A DNA stretch of 64,000 nucleotides from Marinobacterium weihaiense. GTDB taxonomy: Bacteria; Pseudomonadota; Gammaproteobacteria; Pseudomonadales; Balneatricaceae. Under the pieces are notes generated by a model that was not told the DNA's origin, did no database searches, and worked only from the letters and a program-made list of their open reading frames with translations. A program made the position numbers and the translations under genes. The stretch is from positions 144,818-208,817 of the forward strand of contig NZ_JAHQZT010000004.1 of NCBI RefSeq assembly GCF_019061305.1, in the 5' to 3' direction. Position 1 is the stretch's first letter, and every line of letters begins with the position of its first letter. Positions 21,616 to 29,599 of the stretch are shown here, one piece after another.

Positions 21616-22617
21616 ATGAGCCTATTGACCCGTTGGCCCCGCAACCAGCTCTGCCTCAGCGAAGAAGAACGCCGACACGCCGTTCAGGCGGTTGAGCAGG
21701 CCTTTGCCGCGACGCTGGAATCGCTCAAAGTCGATATCGGGCTCAAGGAGCTGTTCGAGGCGATCTATGTGCCCCTGGCGGCCTGGATCCTGGCGCGTCA
21801 GCGTCAGCAGCAGGGGCCGCTGGTATTGGGCATCAACGGCGCTCAGGGAGCGGGCAAGTCGACCCTGTTCAACCTGCTGGAGGTGATTCTGGGCGAGGGC
21901 TTCGGCCTGCGTGTGGTCGGCTTCTCCATCGATGATCTGTACAAAACCCGTGCCGACCGCGAGGCGATGGCCGAGGCGATCCACCCGCTGTTCGTGACCC
22001 GTGGCGTGCCGGGCACCCACGACGTGCAGTTGGGCATGGACATTCTCGACAGCCTCTGTGCTGATGACCCCGAGCGGATTACCAAGATTCCAGTGTTCGA
22101 CAAGTCGATCGATGACCGCTGCCCAGACTTCGTCTGGCAGGAGTGGGTGGGCGGTGCCGACCTGATCGTGTTCGAAGGCTGGTGCGTGGGCGCGCCGCCG
22201 CAGCCGGACGACTCGCTGGCCGAGCCGGTCAACTCGCTGGAGCGTGACGAAGATCCCGACGGCATCTGGCGCCGCTATGTCAACGAACAGCTCAAGGGGC
22301 CCTACCGCGAGCTGTTTTCACGCCTTGATGTGCTGCTGATGCTGTGTGTGCCGAGCATGGATGCCGTCTACGAATGGCGCTCGCTACAAGAGAAGAAGCT
22401 GGCCGAGCGGGTGCAGTATATCTATGACACCCAGCAGCCTACCGACCATCTGCGCATCATGAACGAACATGAAATCAAGCGCTTCATTCAGCATTACGAA
22501 CGCCTGACCTGCGCCATGCTGCAGCAGTTGCCGGATCAGGCCGACGTGACCCTGTTCCTGAACGAGAACCACAAGGTAGCCGACATCCGCATCCTCAAGC
22601 CGTTGCGCGATTGCTGA
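21616..22617 (+). CDS. P-loop kinase, D-glycerate 3-kinase-like
   Basis: Cytoplasmic P-loop kinase of the uridine-kinase-like class. The 333-residue product has Walker A GINGAQGAGKST (about 72-83), FSIDDLYKTRADR, a THD motif after TRGVPG, DLIVFEGWCVGA, and an AVYEWRSLQEKKL segment. These blocks match the plant/cyanobacterial-type glycerate 3-kinase family, of which E. coli YggC is a distant relative. ATG 21616 is preceded by AGGA. Its stop is two bases from the end of the convergent lipoprotein gene. The glycerate substrate is inferred from the family and not from context. Confidence 0.8.
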   Translation: MSLLTRWPRNQLCLSEEERRHAVQAVEQAFAATLESLKVDIGLKELFEAIYVPLAAWILARQRQQQGPLVLGINGAQGAGKSTLFNLLEVILGEGFGLRVVGFSIDDLYKTRADREAMAEAIHPLFVTRGVPGTHDVQLGMDILDSLCADDPERITKIPVFDKSIDDRCPDFVWQEWVGGADLIVFEGWCVGAPPQPDDSLAEPVNSLERDEDPDGIWRRYVNEQLKGPYRELFSRLDVLLMLCVPSMDAVYEWRSLQEKKLAERVQYIYDTQQPTDHLRIMNEHEIKRFIQHYERLTCAMLQQLPDQADVTLFLNENHKVADIRILKPLRDC

Positions 22618-22619
22618 AG

Positions 22620-23312
22620 TCAGATCGGCAACAGGGTGGTCGAGGCGATACCGTGCACCACGGTATTGATGGCACGGTTGGTCGAATCGGAAACGATGCG
22701 CGCCATCATGTCCTGGTGCGCGATCAGCTTGCCCAGCAGCCGTTCGAAACTGAGGTTGGTCGGATCGTTGGCCAAGAGGAACGGCCTGCCATTGGGTTGG
22801 CGGTAGGTATTCAGGCGCCAGGCCACGGCTTCCAGATTGCGGGCAGTATTGTAGAGCTTCTGCTGGTCGATTTCGTTCAGCAGGTAGAACTCGTCACGAT
22901 AGTTGTAGGACGCATGCAGCATGCCGCTGATACCGATCATCAGGGCAAACACGCGATCCCCCCTGAACGCCGGGTCGAACGCCAGCGGAATCGCCTTTTC
23001 GGCATAGCGGTTGCCCAGCTCGGCATGGGTGATCAGCCGGGGCGAACCGAACAGCAGCTCCAGGCGCCGCTCCACCGTCATGCCGGGGACCTTGGCCAGC
23101 TCGCGCGGGTTGCGCTTGTACAGCTTGATGGTCAGCTCCCGGGCTAGCCGGTTGACGGTTTCGATATGGAGGTCGGTGACCATGTCGATTTCCGACTTGG
23201 CCAGGTTCTTCAGCTGGAAGGGCCTGGGCTTGCCCTGGCTGACACAGCCGCTCAGCACCAGAGTGGCGGCGAGGGCAAAGATCACAGGGCGGCAACAGCG
23301 TGGCAGGGCCAT
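22620..23312 (-). CDS. Hypothetical lipoprotein, 230 aa
   Basis: Not recognised beyond being a lipoprotein. Signal peptide with lipobox LVLSGC (Cys23), then 207 residues rich in Leu, Arg and Asn. Notable blocks are FQLKNLAKSEIDMVTDLH, AEKAIPLAFDPAFRGDRVFAL and ERLLGKLIAHQDMMARIVSDS. One hydrophobic stretch near FALMIGISGMLHASYN could be a membrane contact. The GGAG site and signal peptide fix the start at 23312; an earlier in-frame start lacks both. Divergent from pdxH, so expressed independently. No function proposed. Confidence 0.8.
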   Translation of the reverse strand: MALPRCCRPVIFALAATLVLSGCVSQGKPRPFQLKNLAKSEIDMVTDLHIETVNRLARELTIKLYKRNPRELAKVPGMTVERRLELLFGSPRLITHAELGNRYAEKAIPLAFDPAFRGDRVFALMIGISGMLHASYNYRDEFYLLNEIDQQKLYNTARNLEAVAWRLNTYRQPNGRPFLLANDPTNLSFERLLGKLIAHQDMMARIVSDSTNRAINTVVHGIASTTLLPI

Positions 23313-23426
23313 TGAACAAACTCCATGGTGGGTGGACGACCTTAATGCTCCATGCATGATCCCGGGCAGTATAACCTCGGGCCGATGGTTTATAGTACAG
23401 GCCTGTGTCAGTCCGAGGAGAGAGCG

Positions 23427-24074
23427 ATGAGCAATACCACCGAGATCAGTGATCTGAGACGCGAATATGTGGCCCAGGGGCTGCACCGTGATGAGATGCA
23501 GGCTGACCCGCTGAACCAGTTTGAACGCTGGATGCAGGCAGCGTTACAGGCCCACCCGGACGACGCCACATCGATGACGTTGGCAACCGCAGATGCCGAG
23601 GGCTGGCCGGCAGCGCGTATCGTGCTGCTCAAGGGGTATGACGCCGATGGCTTCAGCTGGTTTACCGACTTTCGCAGCGACAAGGGGCAACAACTGGCGC
23701 AGAACCCCAAGGCCGAGCTGATGTTCTACTGGCGCGGGCTGGAGCGCCAAGTGCGGATCCGCGGGCGCGTTGAGCAACTGCCGTTCAGCGAGGGCGAAAC
23801 CTATTTTCACCGGCGTCCGCGTGGCAGTCAGCTCAGTGCCGCCGCCTCGACCCAGAGCCATCCGGTTGATCACCGTGCTACCCTGGAGCAGCGCGTGATT
23901 GAGCTGGATGAAGCCCATGCCGGGCGTGATATCCCCTGTCCGCAGACTTGGGGGGGGTATCGCTTGAGAGCGCAGCAGATCGAGTTCTGGCAGGGACGGG
24001 AAAACCGCCTGCACGACCGCTTCCGCTATACCCTGACCGACCAAGGCTGGCAGTTGGAACGCCTGCAACCTTGA
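23427..24074 (+). CDS. pdxH: Pyridoxamine 5'-phosphate oxidase PdxH
   Basis: FMN-dependent oxidase converting pyridoxine or pyridoxamine 5'-phosphate to PLP, last step of vitamin B6 synthesis and salvage. The 215-residue protein matches the family length. Seen: MSLRREY-like opening (DLRREYVAQGLHRDEM), DPLNQFERWMQAAL, the FMN-binding ARIVLLKGYDADGF and FYWRGLERQVRIRG blocks, and the C-terminal WGGYRLRAQQIEFWQGRENRLHDR signature. ATG 23427 follows GAGGAGAG. Divergent from the unknown lipoprotein and apparently monocistronic. Its PLP product serves enzymes such as DapC, but no genetic link is implied. Confidence 0.97.
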   Translation: MSNTTEISDLRREYVAQGLHRDEMQADPLNQFERWMQAALQAHPDDATSMTLATADAEGWPAARIVLLKGYDADGFSWFTDFRSDKGQQLAQNPKAELMFYWRGLERQVRIRGRVEQLPFSEGETYFHRRPRGSQLSAAASTQSHPVDHRATLEQRVIELDEAHAGRDIPCPQTWGGYRLRAQQIEFWQGRENRLHDRFRYTLTDQGWQLERLQP

Positions 24075-24176
24075 GATGCACATGGGCCGGGTCTGGTGCC
24101 CGGCTCAGGTTGTGCCCTGTTCGATTATCGCCGTTCAATCATCTGCATAGTGACCAGTTGAGCCTTAATCGGCGGC

Positions 24177-24371
24177 TCATTGGCTGCGCTTGGCGTCCAG
24201 GCGGGTCTTGAGTGCCGCTTCCACGGCATCCAGCTTGGCCCGCATCTGGTCAATGTCGTGCGTGTCTTCGTTGGAAGGAGAGTACTGAAAGACATCCAGC
24301 ATCTCGACGAGGAAGCTCTCCTCGTTCATTTTGCTGATCTGCTCGGGAGTCCAGTGTTTGCTCTTGTACAT
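24177..24371 (-). CDS. Small hypothetical protein, 64 aa
   Basis: Soluble 64-residue protein, acidic and likely all-helical: YKSKHWTPEQISKMNEESF followed by a C-terminal helix DQMRAKLDAVEAALKTRLDAK. No known domain recognised. ATG 24371 has a perfect AGGAG ribosome site eight bases ahead; longer in-frame starts do not. The AT-rich gap before it supports a promoter. It is convergent with pdxH. Confidence 0.7.
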   Translation of the reverse strand: MYKSKHWTPEQISKMNEESFLVEMLDVFQYSPSNEDTHDIDQMRAKLDAVEAALKTRLDAKRSQ

Positions 24372-24557
24372 GCCGCAACTCCTGTCGTGAGGGTGTACTT
24401 CACATATTGGTCGCTTCGCCACGTTTTGCAAGTGAATGAAACGCGTTTATGTGTCTTTACAAACCCGATCAATTCTGATTGAGCCAAGTCAATAAACCCT
24501 ACTACGGATGGGAGTACTCTGAATTCATCATTTGAAACAGCAATAAAGGTGATTGCG

Positions 24558-24698
24558 ATGTTCGGAATTGACGCTTACAGCTTTGAAACACTGTGGCCGA
24601 GCCTTCTGGGTGTAATCGGCATTGCTTCAGCCATGGTCTGGGCGTTCTGGAAAGTGCGCAAACTGATGAACGAGGATGCTCACCATCACGGCAAGTGA
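24558..24698 (+). CDS. Small membrane protein, 46 aa
   Basis: A short gene with an AAGGTG ribosome site and a complete frame of 46 residues starting MFGIDAYSFETLWPSLLGVI. It has one hydrophobic segment (about residues 13-30) ending in WAFWKVRKL, and a charged tail ending AHHHGK, so a single-pass membrane protein with a cytoplasmic basic collar is likely. A strong hairpin follows 36 bases later. Family unknown; small inner-membrane proteins of this build often bind and tune larger membrane partners, which here is only a guess. Confidence 0.6.
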   Translation: MFGIDAYSFETLWPSLLGVIGIASAMVWAFWKVRKLMNEDAHHHGK

Positions 24699-24733
24699 AG
24701 CGCCGGTTGCTCACGCCTTGATCTGGATATATG

Positions 24734-24760
24734 AAGACCCCCGCCCCGAGCGGGGGTCTT
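24734..24760. terminator. Strong hairpin between the 46-aa gene and dacB
   Basis: Eleven-base perfect stem AAGACCCCCGC / GCGGGGGTCTT with a five-base loop, placed between two convergent genes. The U-tracts on either side are weak, but stem strength and position favour a bidirectional terminator. Confidence 0.7.
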
Positions 24761-24775
24761 GCGTGATGGGGTGGC

Positions 24776-26188
24776 TCAGCCGTTGTGGTAGATCCACTCC
24801 AGCAGGGAGCGTTCAAACACGGTCACTGGCGTGGGGCGGGGCATGCGCTCGGGCAGGCTGATACCGCTGAGCATCAGCACGAAGACATAGCGCTCGCCCG
24901 AAGCGGTATCGATGTAGCCGGCCAGGTTGCGACTGCCGTTGACGGTGCCGCTTTTGGCCTGAATGGCGCCCTTGAGCGGTGCTTCGCGGGTGCTGCGGCG
25001 GTACTTGAGGGTCCCGTTTTCGCCGGAGATCGGCAGCACCCGGTAGCTGGTCATGTCCGGGTGGCGCGACAGCCACTGCAACAGCTGCGCAAGCTGACGG
25101 GCCTGCAGCAGGTTGTCCCGTGACAGCCCCGAGCCATCGGTTAACTTCGCCAGGCTCAGGTCGATGCCGGTGTGGGCTGCAATGGTCGCCTTCAGAGTAT
25201 TGACGCCGCGGGCAAAGCTGCCCGGGGTGCCGTTGCCGGCACCCAGGCTCTTGAGCGTCAGGTCCGCAATCAGGTTGTCGGAGTCCTGCAGCATTTCGGT
25301 CAGCAGGGTCGGCAGCGGTGCCGACTGTACCTGCGCGGCCTGCTGCCAGCCGGCGTCCTCACGACGACCGCTGAGTATCTCGCCCCGCAGCACGATGCCC
25401 AGACGGCTCAGTTCCTGACGGGCCAGCGCCTTGCCGTAGCTGAGCGGGTCGTTGATGGCAAAGTTCAGCGGCAGCACCTTGCGGCGGTCACTGATACAGC
25501 CGCTGAGATGGTAGCGGTTGCCTGGCCCCAGGCGAGCCTCCAGGCTGCACAGTGACTGCTTGATGCTGTCGCGGTCCAGTACCTGTACATCCGTCGTGAC
25601 TTCGACCGGCTGATGAGCGGGGACAAAGAAGCCTGCCGGTTGGTCGACCCCCCGGTTTTTCAGGCTGGCGGCAACACAGTTGCGCTCCAGTGTCAGTGCG
25701 GCTGCCGGCGCGCTGTAACAGACCCCCAGGTTATTCCAGGGCCAGCCGATGGCACGGTCGTAGCCGGTAAAATGGCTGGTATCGAGCACCAGGTCACCGT
25801 CGATTTCGCGAATGTTGCGGCGGCGCAGTTCCCCCAGCAGCTGTGCCAGCTGTTGGCGGCTGAGGTCGGGAGCGCCGGTAAACTCGAGTAGCCAGTCGCC
25901 CTGCCAGCGTCCGCCGTTCTGTTGGCCACGCTGCCAAAGGCGGGTTTCAAAACGGTGGTCGGCACCCAATGTCAGTTCGGCCGCAGTGGCAGTAAAGAGT
26001 TTCAGGGTGCTGGCCGGGGGCAGAAAACGGTCGTCACGGTAGTGAATCTGCAGCGGAGCCGTAGCACTCAGTGGCTCCACCACCAGAGCCACTTGGCTGC
26101 CTTCGGGCGCCAGGTCGATGATCTCTTTCCAGCTCTGGGCATGGACAACCGGGGCCAGGATCAGGAGGATAAAAAGGCGCAGCAGCAT
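24776..26188 (-). CDS. dacB: D-alanyl-D-alanine carboxypeptidase/endopeptidase (PBP4, DacB)
   Basis: Periplasmic low-molecular-mass class C penicillin-binding protein that trims stem peptides and cuts DD-crosslinks. The 470-residue product has a short cleavable signal peptide ending about VVHA (residue 17). The three catalytic motifs are intact: SxxK as STLK (Ser60, Lys63) in PPASTLKLF, SxN as SDN in QDSDNLIAD, and KTG-type KSGT in AKSGTVNGSRNLAGY. The large insertion between the first two motifs typical of class C is present. ATG 26188 is placed at the signal peptide. Convergent with the 46-aa gene. Confidence 0.95.
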   Translation of the reverse strand: MLLRLFILLILAPVVHAQSWKEIIDLAPEGSQVALVVEPLSATAPLQIHYRDDRFLPPASTLKLFTATAAELTLGADHRFETRLWQRGQQNGGRWQGDWLLEFTGAPDLSRQQLAQLLGELRRRNIREIDGDLVLDTSHFTGYDRAIGWPWNNLGVCYSAPAAALTLERNCVAASLKNRGVDQPAGFFVPAHQPVEVTTDVQVLDRDSIKQSLCSLEARLGPGNRYHLSGCISDRRKVLPLNFAINDPLSYGKALARQELSRLGIVLRGEILSGRREDAGWQQAAQVQSAPLPTLLTEMLQDSDNLIADLTLKSLGAGNGTPGSFARGVNTLKATIAAHTGIDLSLAKLTDGSGLSRDNLLQARQLAQLLQWLSRHPDMTSYRVLPISGENGTLKYRRSTREAPLKGAIQAKSGTVNGSRNLAGYIDTASGERYVFVLMLSGISLPERMPRPTPVTVFERSLLEWIYHNG

Positions 26189-26283
26189 GTTGTCGGTCCC
26201 TGGCTGATTGATGAACGGGCATTGTGCCAGAAGCGGCTGTCCACTGGACAGCCTCCGCCCACCGATATTGCACCGGAGCACGC

Positions 26284-26883
26284 ATGACCCCGGAATTGAC
26301 CTCTAATCCGCTGATCCCCGAATTGATGGCCCTGTTGCGCCATCACCCCGAAGGTATCAGTGAGTTCAGCTTGATGAAGGCGCTGGAAGCCCACCCGGCT
26401 TTTGCCGATCTGGCCGATGACTATCAGCTGTGCCTGTTCCAGAAACATTTCATGATCATGCACGGCCTGTATACGCTGCAGATACGGCTGTGGCACGAGG
26501 AGCGGCTGCGGGTGGAAATTTCGCCTCTGAGCGTGCGCCTATATGAAGATGATGTCTCGGCGCCGGTTGCCGGGACAGCACCGCCGGATACCGAGGACCC
26601 CCTGCGCAGCTATTACCTGGACTGGCAGCAATTGGGCGCGACCAGTGCCGAGGATGTGCAACGGCTGCTGCAAGGCTTTTTCGAGCACTGGAACAATCCG
26701 GGCGCACGCAGTCGTGCGCTGGCAACCCTGGCACTGGAAGAGGGTGCCAGCCAGGCGGAAATCCGGAGCCGCTATCGCCAGTTGGCCGCGCGGTTACACC
26801 CGGACAAGGGCGGAGACAGTGAAGCCTTTATCGAAGTCCGTCGCGCCTATGAACTGCTACGCGGGACCGACGTAAACCGTTGA
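26284..26883 (+). CDS. DnaJ-related protein with C-terminal J domain
   Basis: Protein of the DNAJ-related family: an N-terminal domain (about residues 1-110) followed by a short C-terminal J domain. The J domain shows the HPD motif (172-174) in RLHPDKGGD, needed to stimulate DnaK. The N-terminal domain opens with HHPEGISEFSLMKAL and ends in SYYLDWQQL. The 199-residue length fits the family. A GGAG site precedes ATG 26284. A close paralogue of only the N-terminal part lies at 35633-36016. It is divergent from dacB; client and role unknown. Confidence 0.9.
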   Translation: MTPELTSNPLIPELMALLRHHPEGISEFSLMKALEAHPAFADLADDYQLCLFQKHFMIMHGLYTLQIRLWHEERLRVEISPLSVRLYEDDVSAPVAGTAPPDTEDPLRSYYLDWQQLGATSAEDVQRLLQGFFEHWNNPGARSRALATLALEEGASQAEIRSRYRQLAARLHPDKGGDSEAFIEVRRAYELLRGTDVNR

Positions 26884-26984
26884 GGCCGCGTAAAGAAGTG
26901 TAAAAGCCGCTGCCTTGGCGGGAACAATCCACTACCATTGCGGCTCTGAGGTCTGACCCGAACGGATCGATACAGGGAATTGCT

Positions 26985-28358
26985 GTGCGTTTTTACCTTT
27001 TTGTGCCCCTGCTGATGCTGCTCAGTGCCTGCAGTGCGCCGCCCGAACTTGAGTCTCCATCCCCGACCCTGCCGGATGCCTGGCAGGCGGACACCCCCGC
27101 CGATGACCCTGTCCCTCCCTGGCTGACCACGCTGCAGGACGACACATTAGCGGCACTGGTGGCGGAAGCCCTGGTCGCCAACCCCGCGCTGGCGGCTGCA
27201 CGCCAGCAGCTGCGGGCGGCCGAACAGCGGGTGCGTCTGGTTGGTGCCGACCGTTATCCACAGCTTTCACTGGAGCTGGGCAGCCGCCGTCAGGAAGAGA
27301 GTGTGCGCATGGACTCGCTGGAGCTGTCGCTGGGTTGGACGCTGGATGTCTGGGGCAAGCTCGCGGCCGACCAGCGCGAAGCCGAACTGAATCGGGCGGT
27401 GGCGGCGGCGGCCCATACGGAGCAGCGCGAGGCACTGGCCGCGCAACTGGCACAAAACTGGTTCGCGCTGCAGGAAGCCCGCCTGCTGCTGGAACTGTAC
27501 CGCCAGCGGCGGGACAATCTGCAACAGAATCTTGAGATTATCGAATCCGGCTATCGCCAGGGGCTGAACGAGGCGCTGGATCTCTACCTGGCGCGCAACA
27601 ACCTGCATGCCGAAGCCGCTCGGGTCGCGCAGCAGCAACAGACCCTGAGCGAGCTGCAACGCGAACTGGAGCGCCTGCTGGGGCGCTATCCGTCCGCCAC
27701 GCTGACCAGCAGCGCCCGGCTGCCGCTGATCGAGACGCCGGTGCCGGCCGGCCAGCCCTCCGATCTACTGAGCCGCCGCCCGGACCTGCAGCAGCAATGG
27801 CTGACGTTGCTGGCCACCGATGCAGCCCTGGCGGCGGCACATCGAGCGCGTTTTCCCACATTGCGCTTAAACGCGGCACAAGGCGGCAGCAGCGATAGCC
27901 TCAGCGATCTGCTATCCAGCGGCAACCTTGCCTGGAGCCTGGGTGCCTCGCTGGTACAGGATCTGTTCGATGCCGGGCGCAAGGCGGCGTTGCAGGAACA
28001 GGCACTGGCGAGTCGACGCGAGCAGGAACAGCGCTGGCTGGAAGCCTTGTTCCAGTCCCTGACCGAGGTGGAAAACGCCTTGTCGGCACGCCATAGCCTG
28101 ACGACCCGGCATGCGCTGTATCTCAGGGCGGAAGAGAACGCGCTCAACGCCGAGCGCCTAGCCTTTGAACAGTACCGCAACGGCCTGGAAAGCTATACCA
28201 CCGTACTCGAGGCGCAGCGCCGGGCGCTGGATGCACAGACCAGCGTGATCAGCCTGCGGCGTCAATTACTGGATAACCGGATCAAACTGCACCGGGCCCT
28301 CGGCGGCCGTTTTCAGGCCGACACTCCGGATCAGACAGAGGCATTGGATACCCCATGA
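26985..28358 (+). CDS. Outer-membrane efflux lipoprotein (OprM/NodT family), pump 2
   Basis: TolC-type outer-membrane channel of a tripartite efflux system. The 457-residue product has a signal peptide with lipobox LLSAC (Cys16). Two repeated outer-membrane-efflux domains follow, rich in long helices; seen are ALVAEALVANPALAAARQQL and ESGYRQGLNEALDLYLARNN in the first half, and SRRPDLQQQWLTLLATDAAL and EQYRNGLESYTTVLEAQRRALD in the second, all family hallmarks. The start is GTG 26985, with AGGGA before it and the signal peptide beginning there. First gene of a three-gene overlapping operon. Confidence 0.92.
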   Translation: MRFYLFVPLLMLLSACSAPPELESPSPTLPDAWQADTPADDPVPPWLTTLQDDTLAALVAEALVANPALAAARQQLRAAEQRVRLVGADRYPQLSLELGSRRQEESVRMDSLELSLGWTLDVWGKLAADQREAELNRAVAAAAHTEQREALAAQLAQNWFALQEARLLLELYRQRRDNLQQNLEIIESGYRQGLNEALDLYLARNNLHAEAARVAQQQQTLSELQRELERLLGRYPSATLTSSARLPLIETPVPAGQPSDLLSRRPDLQQQWLTLLATDAALAAAHRARFPTLRLNAAQGGSSDSLSDLLSSGNLAWSLGASLVQDLFDAGRKAALQEQALASRREQEQRWLEALFQSLTEVENALSARHSLTTRHALYLRAEENALNAERLAFEQYRNGLESYTTVLEAQRRALDAQTSVISLRRQLLDNRIKLHRALGGRFQADTPDQTEALDTP

Positions 28359-29599
28359 GCAAACGGCTACTTCCCTTTATTATCATTATCGTACTGGGTG
28401 CAGTCAGCTGGCTGATCTATCACAACCCACCCGAAGTGCAGCGCGGCACGCCGCCCCAGGCCAGTCGTATCAGTGTGGATACGCAGGTGCTGGCGCCGCA
28501 GTCGTTTCAGGTCCGGGTCAAAAGCTATGGCCGCGTTCAGCCGCGCACCCAGAGCGTACTGCTGCCTCAGGTTGCCGGGCAGATCGTCTGGATCAACCCG
28601 GACTTTCGGGCCGGCGGCTTTTTCGAACGTGACGAGGAGCTGATTCGGCTCGACAGCCGTGATTACCAAGCCGCGGTCGCGCAGGCCGAAGCCAGCCTGA
28701 TGAGTGCCCGTCAGACGTTGGCCGAAGCCCGGGCCCGCAGCGCCCAGGCGGCGGCCGACTGGCAGCGGCTGGGCAATGCGGGTGAAGCGCCTGCGCTGGT
28801 GCTGCGCACGCCGCAACTGAATGCAGCCAAGGCGGCGGTGGCGTCGGCGGAAGCCAGCCTGGCGACGGCGAAACTCAACCTGGAGCGGACCCGTATTCGT
28901 GCCCCCTATGCCGGTCGTGTATTGAGTACCGAGGTGGATCTGGGGCAGGTCGTCGCCAGTGGCACCACGCTGGGACAGATTTTTGCGGCTGACGTACTGG
29001 AGGTGCGGCTGCCGCTGCAGAACCGCGATCTGGCCTACCTGCAGCTGCCGGAAGAGTACCGCATCGAGGGCGTGGCACCGGTGCAGCCAAAGGTGGAGAT
29101 CCGATCCGACCTGGTGCGCCCGGAGCGCTGGCAGGGCCGTATCGTGCAGACGGAAGGCGCCATCGACGAAACCAGTCGCCAGCTGCATGTGCTGGCTCGA
29201 ATCGACGACCCTTACGGTGAGAAGGCGCTGGATCGGGTTCCGCTCAAAGTGGGCGAGTATGTCACGGCGTTGATCGAAGGTGTCGAAATCGAACATGCGT
29301 TACTGATTCCCAATAAGGCGATCTACCAGGGCAGTTACGTCTACCTGGTGCAGGACGGACGATTGCAGCGGCGCGAGGTCGACATTGCCTGGCAGGATGA
29401 TAGCCAGGCGCTGATCGGTGCCGGACTACAGGCCGGTGACGAGCTGGTCCTGACCTCGCTGGGTCAGGTGGTATCGGGGACTGAAGTGCGGGTACGCGGT
29501 GCCGAGACTGCCGTTCAGGCTGCAGCCGAGGGCACCGAGGTGCGCGATGCTGACGCGGCCGCGTCCGACAATGGCAGCGCTAAAGGTGACCGCACATGA
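28355..29599 (+). CDS. RND efflux periplasmic adaptor, pump 2
   Basis: Membrane fusion protein of 414 residues. It has one N-terminal membrane segment (LLPFIIIIVLGAVSWLIY, about 4-21), no lipobox, a helical hairpin (about residues 105-165, Ala/Arg-rich), the lipoyl-type TRIRAPYAGRVLSTEVDLGQ segment, a beta-barrel and an acidic C-terminal tail. It overlaps the channel gene and the pump gene by four bases each (ATGA), implying coupled translation and fixed stoichiometry. The tail after about residue 385 is low complexity. Confidence 0.93.
   Translation: MSKRLLPFIIIIVLGAVSWLIYHNPPEVQRGTPPQASRISVDTQVLAPQSFQVRVKSYGRVQPRTQSVLLPQVAGQIVWINPDFRAGGFFERDEELIRLDSRDYQAAVAQAEASLMSARQTLAEARARSAQAAADWQRLGNAGEAPALVLRTPQLNAAKAAVASAEASLATAKLNLERTRIRAPYAGRVLSTEVDLGQVVASGTTLGQIFAADVLEVRLPLQNRDLAYLQLPEEYRIEGVAPVQPKVEIRSDLVRPERWQGRIVQTEGAIDETSRQLHVLARIDDPYGEKALDRVPLKVGEYVTALIEGVEIEHALLIPNKAIYQGSYVYLVQDGRLQRREVDIAWQDDSQALIGAGLQAGDELVLTSLGQVVSGTEVRVRGAETAVQAAAEGTEVRDADAAASDNGSAKGDRT

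Noticed and set aside
24502..24816. Antisense frame over the 46-aa gene and the dacB end
   Set aside because: It crosses the strong hairpin and the 3' end of dacB, has no ribosome site, and its product is low-complexity.
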